Of a DNA stretch of 64,000 bases, positions 1-9,978 are shown one piece after another; position 1 is the stretch's first letter, and every line of letters starts with the position of its first letter. The DNA is taken from the NCBI GenBank assembly GCA_026770025.1, contig JAMXDE010000012.1, forward strand, positions 1,984,001-2,048,000, given 5' to 3'. A program made the position numbers and the translations under genes. Source of the stretch: Craspedostauros australis (taxonomy: Eukaryota > Bacillariophyta > Bacillariophyceae > Mastogloiales > Achnanthaceae). Under the pieces are notes generated by a model. The model was not told where the DNA came from and did no database searches. It was given only the letters and a program-made list of their open reading frames with translations.

Positions 1-67
1 CATTCCCGTACCACCGCACCAGTACTTGGAATTGATTTCGCAACAGATTCAATCGACACACACTTAC

Positions 68-1727
68 CTTCTCCTTGATATAGCGCTTCCTTCCCATCGA
101 TGAGGTAGGTGAATGATTGGCCACAGGTATTCTTGATGACCGCGATGATGCCATCGATTTCGGTGGGGAGCAAGTTCCTCAGTGGCGCATCCAAACTCAC
201 TGCACCGCTCAATACACCAACAATGTTTGATGTCGAATCTGATGTATGCTGATGGATGGGATGGTACAGGAACGCATGCGGGTGGTCCGGTTGCGATCCC
301 CGAAGTTCTGAGTGGTAGGCAGCATGCTCTTCATCAGTCATCACGTCCTTCATGCTTTCTGTAATGTCGCTGGCATCAGACATGACGGTCTGGTTGCGGA
401 GACGCAAGAGAGCAGTGATCAAGCCGTCCGATCCAACGCGAAGGTCTTTGTTGATCAACCAATATGTGAAGGGCGGGGGGCCGTACTCCCAGGAAACGAA
501 GCGAGAGGCATTGCTGTTGATCGTCGCACTTGCATTGACGGAGCCAATGTCCGGGGAAAACCCTACCGGATTCAGCCTGTTGAGATTCCCATATCTCTCC
601 AAGTGCCATTCCTGGACCATCGCCTCGTATTGTTCACCAGCATAGCCCTCCCACCGCATTGCTTCCTCGCCTGGTTCAACTCGATGGAAGGCCCCAACCA
701 GCTCCATTCGAGACAGCTCCAGGAAGTTGGCAACGTCGGTCTGGAAGGATGGTATGGTGACGAATGGCCAGGTCTGATTTGTCGATCGAGCATGGATGGA
801 CATGGAATCCGCAAGCCCTTTGAACGCCAGTTGGATGTGTCCGATATGGTCAAGTGCGTTGTCCTCGAGTGCCTGTGTGATGCTGCGGTACTACTCAGTC
901 AGTCGGTCAGTCGGCCAGTACGGGTGAAGACCATACATATGGCAAGCATGGTGTAGGGTCGAAGCAATTTGGTGTGAGGTTGTTGGCTGGTGTAATCATG
1001 GACGAGATAACGCAGCATCGATAGAGCAGCGAAGAGGCAAGCCCTGGGCCAACCAGCCAGGCAGTGAGACAAGCATTCCTACTCAACACTTTTGTGCTCA
1101 TATGACTATTGGTCGAACCACACAGCTACGAGTATACAAACAGATATCTGTGCGTACAAGCAGACATCCGTGCAAGCCGACAGTCGATACTTACCGTGGC
1201 TTCCATGATCAAAGTTTCTTCTTTATCGAGCAGCTATTGACATCGAGATTGACAAGAATTGCATGAGTACGAGTATGTGTCAGTGTGGACATGATCAAAG
1301 GGGCGAGTTGTATTCCAGATACGCCAATCATCAGAATTGGCATTGAAAGAATGCGAAAGAGAAGCTGACGAGCAGCAGAAGCGAGAAACGGGCCCTGTTC
1401 AATTGCATGCCATGCAGAGCTGAAGTATGTACAGGGTCCCTGTTGCAACGCATACTCGTAGCGCTGGCACACCAGAGACTCAGAGAAGTAACTTACCACA
1501 TAGGTGGTGTAGCTCACCGCCACCGCCGTTGCAAACAACGCCGCTGTAACGATCCATCGCCAGCATTGGACGCTCTTCGTGTCGCGTTTGGCCACGTCGC
1601 GGACTGCCCGGACCTCGTCGACCTTGGGTTCATCGAATGAACTGTGGGCAGAGGTCCCGTCCGAACCAGGTACGTAGATGCTGCCATCCACGATGGTCCT
1701 CTCTTTCTCGTAATCTTCGCTCGTCAT
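68..1727 (-). CDS. Receptor-type nucleotide cyclase-like protein, N-terminal sensor part (partial, 3 exons seen)
   Basis: I assembled three exons on the minus strand: 1727-1497 (77 codons from ATG), 1233-1195 (39 nt) and 890-68 (823 nt, no stop, ends in phase 1). Each donor is GTAAGT/GTAAGTG and each acceptor ends in AG; reading frame is kept across both joins. The last intron continues past position 1. The protein has a ~50-residue cytoplasmic start, one membrane helix (about residues 52-73, WIVTAALFATAVAVSYTTYV), then an extracellular domain with TWPFVTIPSF, FTYWLINKD, LRNLLPTEIDGIIAVIKNTC and GQSFTYLIDG. This layout resembles the CHASE-like ectodomain of diatom guanylate/adenylate cyclases, where a second helix and a cyclase domain follow; that part would lie left of the window. 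The ligand is unknown. The sensor assignment is fairly sure; the cyclase output is inference. Confidence 0.65.
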
Positions 1728-4139
1728 CTTCACCTTGTTGTGTTGTTTGCAGTGCGTATTATGAGAGCGAAAAAGGCGTGATTGTGATTGCGACTGTGCT
1801 GGTGCTTGTCTTGTGCTGTGAATGTCGACCACAGTAGAGGTGCGCAACGACCTCACTTTTATGTGAAATGAAGCTGAGTGGAGCAGGCGGTAGCTCGCAC
1901 CAAGGTCCACCGATACTTGGTCTGGTGTCCCTCTCTCTCTCTCTCTCTGTGCACAACTCTTGGCAATGAAGGAGCATTTTGTGGAGGCGCGTGCACGGGA
2001 GTTACGACTATTCGTCGAGATAGATCCCAAGGGGTCACAAGAAGTCCAAAATCTCCTCGCATCCTGGCACAAGAACTCCCTGGTAGTTTCTCGGCGGTGT
2101 TCCGCTGGAATGAATGTCTGGTGCTTGGGTGACCAAGGTGTGGTTGTTGGCGTGAGCATTTCTATCTTCGCGCAGCAGTTCGTCATGAAGAAAGCGCGTT
2201 CCGATCCTGTAGGAAGGTTGCCCTGAGAAGTCAAAAAGCTCTTCTACCTGGACGGATAGACCGTTGATAGCCATGGGAGTGGAGGCAGTTACATATCCAT
2301 CGTGGGCTGACTGGTGTCAACACGAACTGGGGTGTATGGGTCGCAGTAGCCCCATTCCTTCGCGATGTCTAATGAAGCATGTGGGTTGGCATCGACCTGC
2401 TCTTTGGGGCTTGGGGTGCCAGAACCCGCGAGGCAATTGTTGCTTGGTGGAGGAAGTAGACATTGTCGAAGGGCTTGATGACTCCGTACTCGTAAAGCGC
2501 GACGCCTGCGAAGTCCGACTACATGCTCTCTTCGTGGCGGGAATAGGAGGTCGTATTAGTGGCCAACTGAGAGCAATGATACACTGTAACTGATCGCAAA
2601 GACGCAAGGCACATTGTGAGAGCTCACCAATAGAGCAAAAGCTCGCACGATGACGTTGGTCTGAGATGCCAGTACCTCGTATTCTACTCGTATTCTACTC
2701 GTATGTACGTGTATAGTCGGCACATTTTGTCTCGATCTGTCCATGGGCGCCATTTCGATCACAGTTGCATCTCCCGACAAGCATCATCAATCTCAACGAT
2801 CACTCTTCGTGCCAATCAGGAAGCGTCAGGATCCGTTCTGGGGTGGGGATGTCGGGCATCAAACGCATCTCCGAAGAATAACCACTTTCGCATCAGAAGT
2901 TGACTTGTCACGCATCATCGTAGAGCCCGTGCGCTCGTGCGGATACGACTGTGTGTGGTACTACAAGGTATCTGTCCGCAAAGTTGCTTCCGTCATCGCT
3001 ACCGCTGAACAGCTTGCAATACGCAGGTCGGTTTGTTTGCCCATGGTGCCATACTCTGCCACACCCGTTTTCCACCTACACTTGTGGTCTCCGAGGCGAT
3101 GGTCACGCCAGAAACGAGCATACCCACCAGCGGCAGTCTGTCGCAACGTGGCCGTGTGGTCAGCAATAGTTCACGATTGATCATGAATGTACCGTGTTTT
3201 CCAAGAACGTGGATCGTCCCACGAAGCCCTCAAGGTGCTAGAGTGGAGGCGCTCGAAGTGGAACCAAACAAACCATGCGGACTCCCAACAACCGGCGTCT
3301 TATTAAATGTCGCTACCAGTAACAACCACCACGAGTGCCCCAACCAGAAGCGCAAAGACAAGACCGCCTCCATCCGCACTCACGTTCTGTTCCCAACACA
3401 CAAGCCATGGTGCTCCATCGCGAGGACTGTAGTCCAGAACATTTCAGTGCCATGGTACGACTACTTCTACCCAGTGCCGACGTGATCCGAGATGGCGTCT
3501 TCACCTCGACTGCGTGGATGTGATCAGGTTGTGAATGGTGAGCCTTCGTCCACGACACGGAGTAATCTTTCCGCTCCATCTTGTTCTTGTTCTTGTTGTG
3601 GCGAGAAGGGATGTCTCTCTGGCGCAACCAGCCACGTGGAGCGGACGCGAGTCCAATGAACCGCCTCCAAAAAGTACATCGAAAGTGCTTTCGTTGAATG
3701 GAAATAGACAAGACTGGCATGTTTTAGTCGTGTATATCAAGGAGCCATCTTTCATTGGACAGAGTTCTCGCTCAGGTTCAACCAATCATGGAGAACCCTC
3801 GAACAACGCAGAACAGCCGACGTCCACCTGCGTTGGTGGTGATGGTGGGGCTGATGGTGGGGCTGATGGTGGGGCTGACGCTGACTGTCCCTCTCATCTT
3901 GGATTTTACGTGGTGTTCGGGAAGAACAATCGACATCGTCATCGTCCACAACTTGAACGAGATCGATTATGTTCGTTGAAGAAGACGGAGACAGTCCAGG
4001 ATCCTGAAGCGTTGTGGAAGCTGACAGAGACGATGCGCGCAACGGTTGTCCGATGCACATACTTCTGCGGGTGTCACTCTATCCGACCCCACCGTACTAG
4101 TATTCTGTGTACCACATACAGCCACCACACGCAATCAAC
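1728..4139. other. 2.4 kb without a resolved gene
   Basis: No convincing complete gene is seen. Several short open stretches occur: on minus, 2274-2038 (79 codons), about 2513-2375 (reads YEYGVIKPFDNVYFLHQ), and a hydrophobic helix-like stretch near 3365-3316 (LVFALLVGALVVVV); on plus, an ATG frame 3535-4197 with a hydrophobic start that overlaps the next gene. A multi-exon or decayed minus-strand gene is possible, but I could not join the pieces with consistent splice sites. A pyrimidine tract (CT repeat) lies at about 1931-1950, upstream of the receptor gene start, and TACTCGTA-like motifs cluster at 2676-2705. Confidence 0.3.
3841..3876. repeat. 12-bp tandem repeat, 3 copies
   Basis: Three exact copies of GATGGTGGGGCT lie head to tail, followed by a diverged fourth copy. 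Because the unit is a multiple of three, it reads as GADG repeats on plus and HHQP repeats on minus. It sits in sequence without an assigned gene. Confidence 0.8.
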
Positions 4140-5921
4140 ATGCATCCTCCCGCTTGTTGCAGCAAGGCAGTTGCCACCCGTGTCGCGCTCACGTTGATGC
4201 TTGCAGCGATATGTTGCGGAACGACAGAATCGCTGTCAACCATCGTCCCTCCATCGGTTAGCACGTCCACCGGCACGAAGACAGGGAGGACCGTCGTGCC
4301 CCGCCGCATCTTGAACCCAACGGAAGACGAGATCAAGCAGCTGCAACAGGAAATCGAACTGGAGGCCAGGACCTTCCATAAGAACGAGATCTTCAGCAAG
4401 CTCTTCATCGATGCGGAGGAATTCGCCGGCGCAGAACTGTGCACCGCACCGACCGACATGAAACGGTTGCATGGACCCCAATGCGGCAGCGATCTTCCGC
4501 AGGATTTCCCACCAGGGCATCTGCTTCGTCTCGGTCCCAACGGCGCTGGCCCAACTGAGGGGTTCTTGGATGGAGACGGCATGATCCATTGCGTTGGATT
4601 GCAACCGGGCAAGCCCAGCACGTACTCGGCAACTTACGTCAACACGGAAGGAAGGCAGAGAGAAGCCTTGATGGGGAAGACGTACGCAGGCACACTGGGA
4701 GCAGCTCCGCAAGGACTTCCCCTGCTGCAGTCGCTGGCGAAGAATGCCATCAACCTCAAGACGCTGCAATGTCAAAAAGACACCTGCAACACCGGGATCG
4801 GGGAGATGGGCGGCCGATTGCTCGCCATGATGGAGCAGTGTAAGCCAACCGAGTTTAGTATCAACGAAGATGGGTCCATCACCACCGTCCAAGCAGGGGT
4901 CGATCTGAATGGCGCCATACCCAACAACAGCGTCATGACAGGAGGCGCCCTCAGCGCCCACGGTCGCACATGTCCTGAAACCGGCGATCGTATCCACGTG
5001 ACCTATACGTCCGCCAGTGCCCCGTTCGGTCGGGTGGACGTATTTGAGAATGATTGGCAGTTGAAGCGCAGCATTCCATTGGATGATATGCCATGCAGCG
5101 TGATGCTCCATGATTGCGCGATCACTGACAAGTACGCACTGATTCTGGACTTTCCACTCACGCTTCGTCCCAGCCGCATGTTCCTGCAAAACAGATTCCC
5201 CGTCGAGTACGAGCCAGAAAACGGAGCCCGCATCGGTCTCGTCTCGTGGCACGGCGATGAGCCAACTCGCTGGTTTGATGTGAAGCCGGGCGTTGTGCTC
5301 CACGCCGTCAATGCGTACGAAACGGACGATGGTAAGGTCGTGTTGCATGCGCAACGCAGCGAGCCCGATGCCGACCGCAGCTACATCACTGACTATTCCA
5401 CGGCATTCCTCTACGAGTGGACGATGGATCTGCAAGATGGAAGCGTCGAAGAACGTTGGTTGAATGCGGAGCAGATGATCGAGTTCCCAGCCATCAACGA
5501 TGACTTCAATGGGCAGCCGTGCGACCACACATACTGCGTTGACGTGATGTCGATCGGTGGGCCGATTGCGACCCTGAAAAACCCAGGAGAAGGTATCCTG
5601 ATCCAGGGCGTTGTGAAGATGGCGCTCCAAGAGACAGAATTTGCGTCGAAGGGTGATGTGATTGGCAGGTTCATCGCGCCGAAGGACTGGTACGTGGTCT
5701 CCGAACCTTCCGTCGTCAATGGCGCAAATGGAAGGGAGTACGTCACTGTGATCATCACGAAGGTGAAGGACGAAGATGACAGGCCAACCCGATCGCAGCT
5801 GCTGGTGTTGGACAGCGATCGCATGGAGGAAGGGCCAGTCACAGCGATTGAGTTGCCGCACACCGTCCCGTACGGCCTGCACTCTCACTTCAGTCCCAAG
5901 AACACTGCTGTGGGCATGTAG
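4140..5921 (+). CDS. Carotenoid cleavage dioxygenase family protein
   Basis: A 593-residue member of the carotenoid oxygenase (CCD/NCED/RPE65) family, non-heme iron enzymes that split carotenoids or apocarotenoids with oxygen. The open frame continues upstream to a GTG at 4107, but 4140 is the first ATG. Family landmarks: RLGPNG and FLDGDGMIH near the N-terminus, and the four iron-ligand histidines in SAHGRT (H274), MLHDCAIT (H324), VLHAVNAYE (H388) and VPYGLHSHF (H581). The seven-bladed propeller length fits. The first ~40 residues contain a hydrophobic stretch (ALTLMLAAICC) that looks like a signal peptide; diatom plastid proteins use such a leader, but I see no clear phenylalanine-type cleavage motif, so plastid targeting is only possible. 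Substrate cannot be told. No intron. Confidence 0.9.
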   Translation: MHPPACCSKAVATRVALTLMLAAICCGTTESLSTIVPPSVSTSTGTKTGRTVVPRRILNPTEDEIKQLQQEIELEARTFHKNEIFSKLFIDAEEFAGAELCTAPTDMKRLHGPQCGSDLPQDFPPGHLLRLGPNGAGPTEGFLDGDGMIHCVGLQPGKPSTYSATYVNTEGRQREALMGKTYAGTLGAAPQGLPLLQSLAKNAINLKTLQCQKDTCNTGIGEMGGRLLAMMEQCKPTEFSINEDGSITTVQAGVDLNGAIPNNSVMTGGALSAHGRTCPETGDRIHVTYTSASAPFGRVDVFENDWQLKRSIPLDDMPCSVMLHDCAITDKYALILDFPLTLRPSRMFLQNRFPVEYEPENGARIGLVSWHGDEPTRWFDVKPGVVLHAVNAYETDDGKVVLHAQRSEPDADRSYITDYSTAFLYEWTMDLQDGSVEERWLNAEQMIEFPAINDDFNGQPCDHTYCVDVMSIGGPIATLKNPGEGILIQGVVKMALQETEFASKGDVIGRFIAPKDWYVVSEPSVVNGANGREYVTVIITKVKDEDDRPTRSQLLVLDSDRMEEGPVTAIELPHTVPYGLHSHFSPKNTAVGM

Positions 5922-7683
5922 AGTGGGAGCACCACGTGCGCAAATGAGAGATAGGCGAGCGAAGTCTACTCTAGAGAGTATAGTGTATACGCTTGAGTGC
6001 GGCACAACACCGTGTGGACACGCAACAATGAATTCACATGTGCTGCACAGTTCTAGAGAGCGTACTACACTCTGCAACCAGCGTAGTCTGTGTTGTTACG
6101 AGTGGCGAAGCTCCAATTTTGTGAAAGCGTGGAGCACAGGCTTGATCATTCTCTGTCATGATGACATGCCTTCTTGCTTCGATGGTGCTTTCGGCAACGT
6201 CTCTTTGGGGACTGGCTTTCGCCACAAACTGCATGTTCGTGGGAACGCTCTCTCTGTCTCTGTCTCTTCTGTGTTCATCGTGTGAAGGGAGGACCAGCTC
6301 TCTTTTTTCGGGACGTGAACGTCCTCATTTTGTGAGCTTCGGAAGGGCGCCAAACTTCTTTCGTGGATGCGCGGCGCCGGGATTGGCACATGGTGAACCG
6401 TCGCGGACATCCAATCATACGCGGAACGCACATTCTGCCTCTCTCTCGAAGCTGTGAAGCGGGACTACGGAAGCACAGCACATGAAATAATAACGCTAGT
6501 TGACGTTATTTACGTTTCCTCGCTAAGTCGTATCTCGAAGGGGACGTTAACTTGTCCACTTTTTGCTTCCGCGCTGGGTCGGAGACGAGACAACAAGGCG
6601 CAAGCTTCAATCATGGAACACGATTGTGACGATCGTGCCAGTGGTTCCCACCGAAGAGAGAAATCATCAGGCTTCGATTCTTCCACGATGCCGCATCACG
6701 ATTTGCGAAGCCACCATCGGCACGATAAGCACGAACAGAGTATCAATGAATGCAACCGGCATGGAAGAATGTGGGCGCCCGAACTAATCAGGCGCCTTTG
6801 CCGGGATTTGGTCGGCGGAGACCCGCAACCAAAGTGGCTGCGACCCAACGAGAGCAGCCAATACATTCAAATTTGAATTCGACTTGGCGCACCGCGTGAC
6901 ACCAACTCATTCGATCATGAAAGGCATCCCACCAAGAGAGGCTCTGGTTTGGTCATCCACACAAAAACTGTCGGGCGCCATTTCCATTCCATCATCAGCA
7001 ACAGCGTCACCAGCACCAGCAAGAAGAGAAGCTCCAACAATCAAAGCGGCAAGAAACGCAGCGAGAGAGTAGTAGTAGGAGTGAGAGAGACGCAAGAAGA
7101 CGAGCAACAGCATCTTCGTCAACATCCAGAGAACGCTTTGTGTCACAATCCAACCAGCAAGCCCACTTCAACAAACTCCCCTTCGCTCTGTTTCGTTCCC
7201 GCAGGCCTCGGAGAATTTTCCTTTGCACATCACTTGAGGGAAGCACACACAGAGATACACATACGATCGCAAACTCGCCATACTCCGAGTGCTTGTTCTG
7301 CCTGCTTTCACCTCCGCGCGGAAGAGGAACGACAAAAACCGAGGCAGCACGATCGTGGGTGTAAACGACGAACAAACACCGCAAGGTGAAAGCCAGAGTG
7401 CGCGGAGCGTTGCTTCCAAGAGTACTTCTCACCACGAATACTCGTTGGTAGGCACCACACATACTGATCCCCCTGTTGGAGCTGTTGGAGCTGTTTGTCC
7501 CACTCTCGTACAAACACAAATACTGTGCTCGTCAAGCAGATCAATCAAGGCATTGAGGCAAGCTTCATCTCGCCACAAATCCATCCCACCCTCCAGCATC
7601 GTCGGCGACATCTGTATCGACACTGATACCAAACACACTGGCAGAAGAGGCAAGACTGGCAACAGCTCCCAGCCAAGCGGACG
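5922..7683. other. 1.8 kb intergenic region
   Basis: It lies between two plus-strand genes and shows no strong gene. It holds pyrimidine-rich tracts (6241-6275, CT repeats) and short open frames on both strands, including the weak minus-strand candidate listed at 6907-7125. It probably contains the 3' region of the dioxygenase gene and the promoter and leader of the gene at 7684. Confidence 0.4.
6907..7125 (-). CDS. Small hydrophobic ORF, doubtful
   Basis: A 72-codon ATG frame with two hydrophobic stretches (MLLLVFLRL and LAAFLAALIVGASLLAG) followed by an acidic tail. After its TGA the same frame stays protein-like in two more blocks down to about 6680 (VLAALVGSQPLWLRV; IDTLFVLIVPMVASQIV), each closed by a stop. 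It could be a first exon, a decayed membrane protein gene, or chance. I do not recognise a family. Confidence 0.2.
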   Translation of the reverse strand: MLTKMLLLVFLRLSHSYYYSLAAFLAALIVGASLLAGAGDAVADDGMEMAPDSFCVDDQTRASLGGMPFMIE

Positions 7684-9357
7684 ATGGTGTCTCCAGGCCA
7701 GAACGTGGGATCTCCGTTCGGGGTTCGTGACCAAAGCAAAACGAATGGAAAGACGAGTGCAAAGGGCAACAAGAGCAGCAACACGAGCAGCAACACGAGC
7801 AGCAGCAACAGCAAAAAGAGCCGGAAGAAGACGAGCAGGGACAGCTGGGACAGCAGCAACAAGAAGAGCGGTGCCAGAGCTGCGACCAGCCACAAGATCC
7901 TCCATGGCCTGTCCAATTTCAGCGAATCCGTGCTGAGCCGTCTCTGCTGCAGCGGTGGTCAGATGCCGTACGATGAGAACGACATGGACTACCGCTTCAT
8001 CCATTCCATCGACAACAGCATGGTTGACTCCGAACAGCACCATGCATACAGTGAACTGCAACGCGACCGCTCGTGGGGCGCATCATCATCTCGCTTTCAG
8101 CATGCCGAAGCTGATCTCTCCCACTTCCCCATCTTCGCAGGTCGATCAGACGAAGATCGCAAGTCCAGGGAGAAGGAGCAGGCCAGCCTCAAGATGCAGG
8201 AAGTGCAGAAAGAGCGTTGGCTGGAGCTGTTCCACAGGCAGAAGCATTTGAGCGGGGACAAGGACAGCAGCAGTCAGACTCGCGAGCAACGGCACGCTTC
8301 AGGTCCTCAAACCACGATCCTCCAGCATGACCTTCAACCACAGCCGAACTATCCAATGCTGAAACCAAGCTCCAGACTCGTGCCCCAGATGATTCCCACA
8401 AGCTCGACAGAAGCGTCGACCGAAGTGTCGACAGATGCCTCTTCATGCGAAGGCAGCGCAAGGCATAATCCTGTGTGCGCATCGCCTCACAAGAGGTTGC
8501 AACTTGAATCAACGCCGCCAACCACGCACATGGATCGGAAAGGGCCTTCGATGACTATTCCTCACAGGATCGTTTCGATGTCATCGTTGCCTCCTCCTCC
8601 CCCTCCGCCGCCACCGGCGATGCCAGTGTTGCCAATGGCAACTTCGCTGCCGCCCCCTCCGCTACCTGCAGCAGCCACATCTAACCGAACATCAGCATCA
8701 ACATCAGCTGCGGAAGAACAGGACTACGAGTATGTCCAGCCAATGCAGGTGGCGTCGCCATCATCTCCGCCCCGATCCATATCGCAATCCAATCCACCAG
8801 CGTCATCGGTCGCGAATTCAACGCTGACTTCCTCATCGATGGTCTCGTTCGATGACTTGTTCTCGGTCGACACAAGCAGCGAATGCTCGACTGCAATCAC
8901 GTCTCATCAGTTCAGCGTCAAGAGCCAGCTCTCCTCCCCCAAGCGGATCGTGACCGTCTCGCCGACGCCATCAATGCACCAGGTCAACAGATGTCCTGCG
9001 CGGCATCAAGCATCTCCGATGCAACAGGGATATGCTGATTCCCCAACGCATGCGCCCATGGTAGGCAACAATCTCGTCACGCCTGATTACGATAGAGCAA
9101 ATCATCAACAACAACGCCATCATCAGCAAGATTGGCAGGCATGGCCGACGCCGAACAAAGCATCTCGTCCGAACAACTTCCACAACTTGACGCAGTACTG
9201 GAAGGAGCAGGAACGTCTGCGCCTTCAGCGTCAGCAAGAGCGCCTGCAGGCTCGCCAGCTATCACACGTCGTGGTCCATTCATCCGACAATCCAGCGCCT
9301 GTGTCGCCCCGTCAACAGATCCGACACACCAACCACGCAGACGGTTTGACCTGTTAA
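7684..9357 (+). CDS. Low-complexity, probably disordered protein
   Basis: A 557-residue frame from ATG. The first 70 residues are rich in Ser, Asn and Lys. There is a poly-proline stretch (SLPPPPPPPPPAMPVLP) around residue 300, then Ser/Thr/Pro-rich sequence, and a C-terminal Gln/Arg-rich segment (YWKEQERLRLQRQQERLQAR) likely to form a helix or coiled coil. No enzyme motif or membrane segment is visible. The length of the open frame and the biased but sustained composition favour a real gene. Poly-proline stretches often bind SH3/WW/EVH1 domains or profilin, but a function cannot be named. Confidence 0.6.
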   Translation: MVSPGQNVGSPFGVRDQSKTNGKTSAKGNKSSNTSSNTSSSNSKKSRKKTSRDSWDSSNKKSGARAATSHKILHGLSNFSESVLSRLCCSGGQMPYDENDMDYRFIHSIDNSMVDSEQHHAYSELQRDRSWGASSSRFQHAEADLSHFPIFAGRSDEDRKSREKEQASLKMQEVQKERWLELFHRQKHLSGDKDSSSQTREQRHASGPQTTILQHDLQPQPNYPMLKPSSRLVPQMIPTSSTEASTEVSTDASSCEGSARHNPVCASPHKRLQLESTPPTTHMDRKGPSMTIPHRIVSMSSLPPPPPPPPPAMPVLPMATSLPPPPLPAAATSNRTSASTSAAEEQDYEYVQPMQVASPSSPPRSISQSNPPASSVANSTLTSSSMVSFDDLFSVDTSSECSTAITSHQFSVKSQLSSPKRIVTVSPTPSMHQVNRCPARHQASPMQQGYADSPTHAPMVGNNLVTPDYDRANHQQQRHHQQDWQAWPTPNKASRPNNFHNLTQYWKEQERLRLQRQQERLQARQLSHVVVHSSDNPAPVSPRQQIRHTNHADGLTC

Positions 9358-9978
9358 CTTCCATCAGAAGCCCAACCAGACGAATACTGGTATGGCACGA
9401 GTGCTCTTTCCCGTTCATCGTGCCATTTCTTTGTCGATTTCACAAAGAGGAAACGATCGTGCGCAGTTGCATACCAGTAAAGAGTATAGGAAATAATAAT
9501 AATATGATTCATAAGCGTGAAGATACCAATGAACGATTTGACTCTATCCATTATACGAACTTCGTGAGCCATCAGACGGCATCACATGCAAATCGTGCGG
9601 GTTTGGAAACACCGTAATGAAATCATGCTCGTCGATCGTTGAGCTCGTGTCTCTCTCTTTCTCTTTCGTCAGAGAGGTGCCGATAGCATGTACGAATACA
9701 TTACATGTGTACGGGTGTAAGTTGTGCTCTACCCTACTCGTACGTATCAATGGTACGTAAGTGCGCCAAGAAGGGAGAGCGAGTCGAGGCGCGATCGAAA
9801 AGATGAGACATCTTGAATTGAATAGAGTACACATCTTATCCGACGACTTACAATGCATAACAGTATTCTCTACACACCATTGAACAACTACTCGCTTATC
9901 TCCGAGACACGGCTCCGTTGCCAACTCCCATACAACATGTTCCAGATCGATAGACTTTTTATCCGCGCTTGTCGCCAC
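9358..9978. other. Convergent intergenic region
   Basis: This is the shared 3' region of the disordered-protein gene (plus) and the TraB-family gene (minus). It is comparatively A/T-rich, with a CT tract at about 9650-9668 and TACTCGTACGTA near 9733. No gene is seen. Confidence 0.5.

Noticed and set aside
312-956. 214-codon plus-strand frame
   Set aside because: Opposite the receptor exon, which has clear CHASE-like motifs and matching splice sites; the plus frame has none.
3535-4197. 220-codon ATG frame with signal-like start
   Set aside because: Low complexity in the middle (GADG repeats), overlaps the start of the dioxygenase gene in another frame, no family likeness.
4236-6077. 613-codon minus-strand frame
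   Set aside because: It begins at TTG, lies fully opposite the dioxygenase gene and has no recognisable motif; a shadow of codon bias.
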